From Rebecca billardiae RCC1528 (Eukaryota; Haptophyta), in NCBI GenBank assembly GCA_965240325.2, contig OZ251232.1, forward strand, positions 1,054,001-1,118,000: a stretch of DNA of 64,000 nucleotides. Direction: 5' to 3'. Each line of letters begins with the position of its first letter. Position 1 is the stretch's first letter. Shown in pieces: positions 57,830 to 64,000 of this stretch. The position numbers and the translations under genes are program-made. Under the pieces are notes generated by a model. That model searched no databases. It worked only from the letters and a program-made list of their open reading frames with translations, and was not told where the DNA came from.

Positions 57830-58568
57830 GAGCTCCCCCCCCCAAGACGGGCCCGGCCCGTGATGTGCGCAGCGGAGGCGCGCGGTCGAAGTCGCGCTTT
57901 CGCCGCGTCTGAAAAAGCGCCGTGGTACCTTTGCGCGCGCTGCGCGCCACTGGGCGCACGGTGGCGGCTGCGCGCCGCCGCGCGGGCCGCAGCCTCGCGG
58001 CCACTGGCGCCACCGCGAGGCCGCGCGCTCGGGCTGGGCGGGCTGCCAGCCGCGCGTAGGAGCCCGCCGCGCGCGCTCGGCCCGGCTCGCGGCCTACTCG
58101 CCGCCCGTACGCTCGGCACGCGGCCGGCGCGACCTGGGCGGCGCGGCGCGCGAGGTTCGCGCGCCCGCTCGCCGGGCGCGTGAGCGAGTCGGGCGCGTTC
58201 GGTCGGCAGCGCCTGGGCGAGCGTGTCCGTCACGGGCTGTAGCGAGCCGGGCTTCCTCGCCTCGACGCCCGAGGCGGTGCGCCGCGCGCGTTCTGTGCCG
58301 GTCTGCGGCGGCGCAGCGGCTGCGCTCGCGCACGGACGGCCGCTGGGCTTGGATGGGCGCTCTCGAGCGCGTTTGGCGGCGGATCCCGCGCGGAGGGCTG
58401 GGGCAGGCACGGCAGTCCGCTCTGTCCGCGCCAAGCCCGCCTCGTGACGGAGGCCTTGCCCATCGACCGCTCGCGCGCCTCGCCGCCGGCGCTCGACCGG
58501 AGTCGGGCGTGGGCCGCACGCGCCGCGCGCGCCGCGCGCCCGCCCGGTCGGCCCATGAAGGCGATGCG
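57830..58568 (+). repeat. Inverted repeat, left arm (~730 bp)
   Basis: Closely matches the reverse complement of 60650-61394. Shared landmarks are CGGCCCGTGATGTGCGCAGC, AAGCGCCGTGGTACCTTTGC, TGTCCGTCACGGGCTGTAGC and CCCGGTCGGCCCA. A short frame reading VTGCSEPGFLASTPEAVRRA is conserved in both arms. The arms enclose about 2.1 kb. Confidence 0.85.
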
Positions 58569-58869
58569 ACGTGCTCTTCACTGTGCCTGGCTCCCGCGTG
58601 CGCTGGCTGGCCGCACGCTTTCCTGGACGTTGCCTTTGGCGCGCCTCGCTCCAGCATGCGCGTGTGTGTCGCTGTGCACGCCGTGGGCACAAGTCAGAAG
58701 TGTAGCGCAATCGTGAGCGGCGCTTAGCCTGCGGGCTACGTATGCAGCTTGCCCCGTGCCTGATATATCGCTGGGCACGCGAGAGGCTATGCCACACACA
58801 TCCATGTATGCGCCAGTAGATAGCACGTGGCTACGTCCAACACGTCTAGGCGGAAGGTCGGGTGAGTCT

Positions 58870-60166
58870 AACAACTGAGGCGGCGACCCGAATACCTAAC
58901 AACATCGACGGCCAGGCCCGTCGTGGTGTCACGTCAGCTGAGACTCTCTGGCTGACAGGTCAGAGCCGCCATCACCGATGCCGTGCCCGCGTCGATGCGG
59001 CTAGGCACACGACCGAGCGAACATGCGCCATCACGGTGTGCCCGAGGCAGGCCCGAGGCAGCCCACCATGCTGGCCAACATCATCTCGGGCTCGGCATCC
59101 AGGACGGCAGTTGCTGGCCGAGCAGGCACGCGCCGGCCCATAGTGTGCTCGCAAGTTTGCTCGGCCCATAAGGCGCTTCCTCCCGAGGTCGAGATCGTGG
59201 TGGGCCACCAGCTGTGCGCGCCGGCCAACCTTGCCTCAAACGCCAAGCGCAAGCAGCTCGCCATCTGCTGCCGCGGCAGAGGCGCGCTGAGTGCGCCAGC
59301 CAGCCTGTGTGACCGTCTGACAGACCAAGGCATCATCGGTGACTGCTCGTGTAGCCGTGCCATCCAGAGTGCAATTCAGTGGGGCGAGCTGCTGCTGGTC
59401 AGGCGGCAGAGGCTGTGCCCCGTGTCACACGCGGACGTCGCAGTGCGAGAGAGCACGCCGAGGCGGCGCTGCAGGTAGCGAGAGCGGTTGAGAATCATGC
59501 CCGACTGACACTGCTGCCCGCATGGTCAGCCTTGCTTGCTGGAAGGGCTGGCTGCAGGTGCCACCCAGCCCGCCGGCCAGCCAACCGTCGTCGCCACCAC
59601 CATCGCCGCTGGCATACCCGCCGCCACCACTGCCAACATCTCCGCCGCTACGCCCGCCGCGTAGAACGCTGCCGTCGCCGCCGCCAGGCCCGCCACCGAG
59701 CTCGCAGCCAAGCCCGCAGCCATCACCGCCACAGTTGCCCCCTCCTCCCAGTCCGCCGCCGAGCCCACCGCGGATCCCACCACCATCGCTACCACCATCA
59801 CCGCCAGCGTCGTCACCACCTAGTCCACAGCCGTCATCACCGTCATCATCACCGCCCAGTCCGCCGCCGATCCCAGAGCGTCGTCGCCGCCATCGACTCT
59901 GCCGCCATCGCCGCTGCCCAGCCAGTCCAGTCTCGCGCGGTCATCGCAGTATTCAAGCTCAACGGTCGACACTACATCAGCAGGCCGGGTGGTGGTCCCA
60001 GGTGCGCATGGCAACGGGTGTCAAGCAGCGTCGTCCGCTCAACAGGTGTACGTTCCCTACATCCGTGCTGCTGCTCGGGCTCTGGCGAGTCTGGCAGAGC
60101 TGTCGGCACTGCACACGCGCGGACTCGCGCACTACAGCGTCTATGTGCAGCACTGCTGAGTGAACA
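58870..60166 (+). pseudogene. Possible Cys-rich / Pro-rich protein gene, broken or multi-exon
   Basis: Lies inside the inverted repeat. A first segment (about 59180-59460) reads EVEIVVGHQLCAPANLASNA and later DQGIIGDCSCSRAIQSAIQW. A Pro-rich block (about 59550-59880, PPSPPPSPPRIPPPS) follows. A third segment in another frame reads AVIAVFKLNGRHYISRPGGG, and a last one VYVPYIRAAARALASLAEL then HYSVYVQHC and stop at about 60161. The order resembles an algal extracellular protein with a Pro-rich linker, but the pieces are in different frames and splice sites are unclear. Confidence 0.35.
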
Positions 60167-60649
60167 GCGCGCACACAGCCATGGGCACGGCATGCCTAGC
60201 ACGGCCGTGAGACGGGCGTGCGCGGCTGCGCTCGGGCGGCCCAGGCTGCATCAACTGCGCATGTCGCTCGCCAACACTCTAGCTGGGCCTGCTAGCTCAG
60301 CTTGTGCACATGCGCAGCCGGTGCTCAGTCGGCTCGGCACAGTCACTGCTATGGGCGATAGCAGCGCTTTGTGCCCTGCTGTGCCAAGGTCAGCGCAGCT
60401 GTGGGCTCATTGGGCGCGGACAGCAGCATGCGCCGCGCGCCGCATGTCTGTGAACGCTGCCAGCTAGCGCACTCAAAGGGCAGCAGCCAGTGGTCATGAC
60501 TGCAGCAGGAGGGCACTCCTCCAGCACCGCAGGCATAAAGACGCATGAGCGCTGAGCATGGCGAGAAACGAGTGCGACAGCCTGAGCAGAGATGCCAGCT
60601 GAAAGGTAGGCTGCTGCAACTGCATTGCCCTCGCGTGCCGCCAGATGCC

Positions 60650-61394
60650 GCGCCACCTTCGTGGGCCGACCGGGCGCGCGCGCGGCCCGCGCGGCGCGTG
60701 CGGCCCACGCCCGACTCCGGTCTAGCGCCGGCGGTGAGGCGCGCGAGCGGTCGATGGGCAAGGCCTCCGTCACGAGGCGGGCTGGGCGCGGACAGAGCGG
60801 ACTGCCGTGCCTGCCCCAGCGCTCCGCGCGGGATCCGCCGCCAAACGCGCTCGAGAGCGCCCATCCAAGCCCAGCCGCCGTCCGTGCGCGAGCGCAGCCA
60901 CTGCGCCGCCGCAGACCGGCACAGAACGCGCGCGGCGCACCGCCTCGGGCGTCGAGGCGAGGAAGCCCGGCTCGCTACAGCCCGTGACGGACACGCTCGC
61001 CCAGGCGCTGCCGACCGAACGCGCCCGACTCGCTCACGCGCCCGGCGAGCGGGCGCGCGAACCTCGCGCGCCGCGCCGCCCGGGTCGCGCCGGCCGCGTG
61101 CCGAGCGCACGGGCGGCGAGTAGGCCGCGAGCCGGGCCGAGCGCGCGCGGCGGGCTCCTACGCGCGGCTGGCAGCCCGCCCAGCCCGAGCGCGCGGCCTC
61201 GCGGTGGCGCCAGTGGCCGCGAGGATGCGGCCCGCGCGGCGGCGCGCGGCCGCCACCGGTGCGCCCAGTGGCGCGCAGCGCGCGCAAAGGTACCACGGCG
61301 CTTTTTCAGACGCGGCGAAAGCGCGACTTCGACCGCGCGCCTCCGCTGCGCACATCACGGGCCGGGCGTCTTGGCCCCCAGTGGGGGGGGAGAG
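60650..61394 (-). repeat. Inverted repeat, right arm (~740 bp)
   Basis: Reverse-complement partner of 57830-58568 with a few substitutions and small indels. Beyond its outer end lies a T-rich patch (TTTTCTTTTTCC, 61400-61460) with no counterpart outside the left arm. Confidence 0.85.
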
Positions 61395-61683
61395 CGAGGC
61401 GATTTCCTTTTCTTGGCGAGGCGATTTTCTTTTTCCTTTTCTTTTCCTTATCTTTTTCCCGGGCACTACAAGGGGCGGACCTACGGCCCGCCATACATGA
61501 TGCCTGCTATGTCGTATCATACTCACTGCCGCGATGACGTCACATGTTGTCGTCGCGTCACTTAGTCGTGCACGAAACGCAGATCGAAGTCGCGCGCTGC
61601 AGTCAGACTCCGCAGTGCTCCGATGACTGCTGCGGTACTGGTAGCTGCCACTCTGGGACGGTGCGGGTCGTCCGGGTGGCTCA
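61395..61683. other. Intergenic, no gene seen
   Basis: A pyrimidine-rich stretch followed by GC-mixed DNA up to the stop codon of the pyruvyl transferase gene on the other strand. Confidence 0.5.
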
Positions 61684-63003
61684 TTAGCTGCCCCCGTGAC
61701 TGTCAGCAGATGGCGGGCCCTGACGCGACCGGGCGCCGGACGGCGCCACCTGCGAGTGCGGCCCGAGCAGGTTCATGTCCCACCAGCGCACCTTCTCCGC
61801 GTGTGTCGCTGCGGTGAACTCACACAAACGCCTCAGTGGCAGCGCCTGCACATAACGCACAGCCAACCTCTTCAGCTGCTTGAAGCTGATACGCGGCTTG
61901 ATCGACCCCACTCGGCACGCGCGCACCGCAGCGTGCAGGTCGGGCTGCATCCACGCGCCCTGCCCCATGCCGACCAGCCGGTTGAGTCGCAGATCTTCAC
62001 CTGGTTCCTTGAGGGTGTGCCGCTCGCTGCGCGCGCGCACGAGTGAGCTGGCGTAGTCCCAGTACTTGAGGGCCGGGTCGGGAAGCGGGGAGAAGAGCAC
62101 TGATGGCACGCCCAGGGCGTCCGAGAAGATGAGGCCGTGCAGCGAGCTCGAGACGACGAGATCACATCCTGCGATGGCCCTCGCAACGTCGGCCGGATCC
62201 TGGTCGTGCCCGATCATCGTGAAGTTAAGCGCGCCGGCGGCCGGCCCGAGAACCGCGTCCCGGCCGTGCACGATGGCGCACAGCCCGCCACCACCGCGCG
62301 CCGTGATGTCGAAGAAGCTGGGGACGAGCACGCGGGCGAACAGCCCAGGATCTCCGAGTGCTGGGGTAGGGCCCCGGAGTGCTGGCTCCAGGGCAGCGAG
62401 CGAGTACCTGCCGCGCACAGCTGCAACGGTGACGTTGCCCTCCTTGAGAATCCGAGCAGCGTGCGCTGCGAGCGGCATTCCTCTGATGCCGGCACCGGCC
62501 ACGACATCTCGCGGGCTGACTGCATCTTCGAGGAGCGAGCCGACCAACAGCAGCTCGCCCGGCGTGCGGTGCTCGGCCTTGCCGAAGGGTGACTGCAATG
62601 GCACGTGCGGCACTGCAGCGCGTGGTTTGCGCAGGATGGCAGCCCACAGGTCGAGGTTGAGATCGTCGCCGAAGTTTCGCCCGTGCCAATGGCTGGTGGG
62701 CTTGCGTGTTGGCGGCGGGACCCAGTGCACCACGGGGGCCGGTGATGCACAGCCACCGGCAGGCAGCTTGTCATCGATCGCCTTGCGGAGCTCGAGCCGC
62801 AAACTCGCGAGAGTTGCGGGACTCGGTCGAAAGCGGTGCACGTCCTCCTCAGCCATGGGAGCACATCGTACGGGCGAGTCGCCGCCGGTCTCAGCGCCGA
62901 TGGTCTCGCTGCTCGTCGGCAATGCCAATGCGATGGCGAACCGCGCGGTGAGCAGCAGCAACGCTGAGAGAGTCATTCGTCCCCCAAACCACACCGAGCC
63001 CAT
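61684..63003 (-). CDS. Polysaccharide pyruvyl transferase family protein
   Basis: A 439-residue protein from ATG 63003 with a signal peptide or anchor (about 9-28, RMTLSALLLLTARFAIALAL). The family pattern is clear: N-terminal GRNFGDDLN (about 108-117), LLLVGSLLEDA (about 151-161) with AGAGIRG, VRGRYSL (about 196-202), the LGDPGLF segment (about 216-222) and the C-terminal VVSSSLHGLIFSDALGVPS (about 283-301), equivalent to the SxxHG acceptor-type motif. The family adds pyruvate ketals to sugars in extracellular polysaccharides, giving them acidic groups. Targeting suggests Golgi or surface action. Other glycan-type enzymes lie upstream at 44-50 kb. Confidence 0.82.
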   Translation of the reverse strand: MGSVWFGGRMTLSALLLLTARFAIALALPTSSETIGAETGGDSPVRCAPMAEEDVHRFRPSPATLASLRLELRKAIDDKLPAGGCASPAPVVHWVPPPTRKPTSHWHGRNFGDDLNLDLWAAILRKPRAAVPHVPLQSPFGKAEHRTPGELLLVGSLLEDAVSPRDVVAGAGIRGMPLAAHAARILKEGNVTVAAVRGRYSLAALEPALRGPTPALGDPGLFARVLVPSFFDITARGGGGLCAIVHGRDAVLGPAAGALNFTMIGHDQDPADVARAIAGCDLVVSSSLHGLIFSDALGVPSVLFSPLPDPALKYWDYASSLVRARSERHTLKEPGEDLRLNRLVGMGQGAWMQPDLHAAVRACRVGSIKPRISFKQLKRLAVRYVQALPLRRLCEFTAATHAEKVRWWDMNLLGPHSQVAPSGARSRQGPPSADSHGGS

Positions 63004-63454
63004 CGTACAGGGCCCCTTTGGGGGGTTAGGCCCATCCCTGATTTAAGGGCCATTCTTCATTACCCCCCGAGATTGTGTTTGGATATCGCGAGGAGAAAAA
63101 ACTCTACAGTTTACTAAGAATAAGAGACGCACACAGCTCAGGCAGGCGAGATACAGTAGCGCCGCGCCCAAAATCGACGGACCATCGATCTCAATAGGAT
63201 CTCGACCGATTCGACGCAAGTTGGGACGTGAATACGGATTCGTAAACTCAACTTTCGCCGAACCCACGCCGCAGGCCCCTTGCCGAATCGCTCGCGGCGG
63301 GGTGAAGAACGGCCCTATTAAAACATAGTAAACTGTGCATCCTGCGCAGTGAGTGAGTAACTAGTATTAATCGCAGCCGTGTGTCGCCGGCCCGAAAACG
63401 GATGACGTCAGCCCCTGAGACTTTAGTCGAAGCCGCGGCGCGGTGAGCTTGGCG
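63004..63454. other. Intergenic region between divergent genes
   Basis: Divergent promoter space between the pyruvyl transferase gene and the partial secreted protein gene. It contains copy 3 of the dispersed repeat and AT-rich segments, and no reading frame of note. Confidence 0.5.
63106..63152 (+). repeat. Short dispersed repeat, copy 3
   Basis: ACAGTTTACTAAGAATAAGA followed by GACGCACACAGCTCAGGCAG. It is identical to copy 1 (5343-5399) apart from an 8-base insertion in copy 1. It lies about 100 bp upstream of the pyruvyl transferase start. Confidence 0.75.
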
Positions 63455-64000
63455 ATGGCGCCCACCGTGGCCGCCGCCGTGGCCGCCCTCGCGCTGCTCA
63501 TGGCGCGCGGCGCGGGCTGCGCGGTGCACGGCCGGATCGAGTGGCTCGACGTCGAGCGCGTGGTGCCACCCAACTCCTCGTGGTGGATCACCAACCCGTG
63601 CGTGGCGCCGTGCGCGAGCGCAGAGACGGGCGGCCGGCTGCCGGGCGTGGCGTGGCTGATGCTCAGCCTGGGCGACGGGCGGGCGTGCATGCGCGGCGGG
63701 AGGGGCGTGGTGAGCGGCACTGACTGCCGCCTTGCCCACCTCGACGGCGAGCGCTCCCTCGCCATCGAGTTCGTCCTCGACGCGCGCGAGCCGACGTGCG
63801 CGGAGGGCGGCGTGTGCCGCGCGCGGGCAGTGCGCACGATCGGCGAGGGGAGCGACCCCAAGGTGTTCTGCGTGGCGGGGCAGCCGGTGGTGACAGTGAC
63901 GACGAAGGCGGGCCTCCTGCTCGACGACTCCGCCGCGCAGCCCCTCATGGTCGCGCGCACGGGCCTGCGCCTCTCGCTGTGGGGCGCGCGCGGCGCCGCG
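63455..64000 (+). CDS. Secreted protein, 5' part (cut by window end)
   Basis: An open frame from ATG 63455 to the last base (182 residues, no stop). The signal peptide is [22 protein letters not shown]. The mature part is Trp- and Cys-containing (RIEWLDVERVVPPNSSWWIT, PCVAPCAS, DGRACMRGG, EPTCAEGGVC) with strand-like valine runs (VVTVTTKAG), suggesting a disulphide-bonded beta domain. I do not recognise the family. GC content and codon use match the neighbouring host genes. The gene continues past the window. Confidence 0.6.
   Translation, partial: MAPTVAAAVAALALLMARGAGCAVHGRIEWLDVERVVPPNSSWWITNPCVAPCASAETGGRLPGVAWLMLSLGDGRACMRGGRGVVSGTDCRLAHLDGERSLAIEFVLDAREPTCAEGGVCRARAVRTIGEGSDPKVFCVAGQPVVTVTTKAGLLLDDSAAQPLMVARTGLRLSLWGARGAA

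Noticed and set aside
1-64000. tRNA or rRNA genes
   Set aside because: Reading for T-loop (GGTTCGAAT-type) and rRNA-like conserved strings found no convincing candidate. A covariance-model search would settle this.

Overview
The window looks like nuclear DNA of a GC-rich, complex-plastid alga, most likely a haptophyte. The evidence is: spliceosomal genes with short GT-AG introns that all begin GTGCG; a nuclear Clp subunit with a bipartite plastid leader (signal peptide followed by an AGCF-type cleavage site); a serine/proline cell-wall-type shaft; and an integrated polinton-like virus (PLV). Lineage is inferred from these traits, because no rRNA or other marker gene is present. Most host DNA is very GC-rich. 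The viral insert and several intergenic patches are visibly richer in A+T.

Layout. 1-1140 holds a copy of a dispersed degenerate repeat that recurs at 55.3-56.4 kb. 1391-4995 holds a divergent pair, a secreted membrane-anchored esterase and a SET-domain protein. 5536-19383 is a complete-looking 13.8-kb PLV bounded by identical 245-bp terminal inverted repeats. It encodes a zinc-ribbon protein, a DUF5754-like protein, a triple LamG virion protein, a GIY-YIG nuclease, a class 3 lipase, a small basic protein, major and minor capsid proteins, a packaging ATPase, a repeat-containing protein and a protein-primed family B DNA polymerase. No integrase, protease or helicase was found.

20076-34419 is one gene, with a single 163-bp intron, for a giant (about 4,726-residue) LRR / Pro-rich shaft / IPT / REJ / GPS / transmembrane / EF-hand protein of the polycystin-1-like type. 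35.1-40.3 kb is a housekeeping stretch: a tiny membrane protein, plastid ClpR, WBP11 and NOB1 (three exons reconstructed). 40.5-42.0 kb holds a Cys-, Pro- and His-rich membrane protein.

44-63 kb holds secreted or Golgi-type enzymes that would suit surface-polysaccharide synthesis: a GT-like protein, a TylF-type methyltransferase, a 2OG-Fe(II) dioxygenase and a polysaccharide pyruvyl transferase. They are separated by repeat-rich DNA: a 1.2-kb tandem duplication, a (TA)n tract, and a pair of inverted repeats of about 730 bp around a damaged Pro-rich gene. The window ends inside a secreted-protein gene.

The most notable items are the intact, recently inserted PLV, and the giant polycystin-like receptor whose shaft has grown by segmental duplication.
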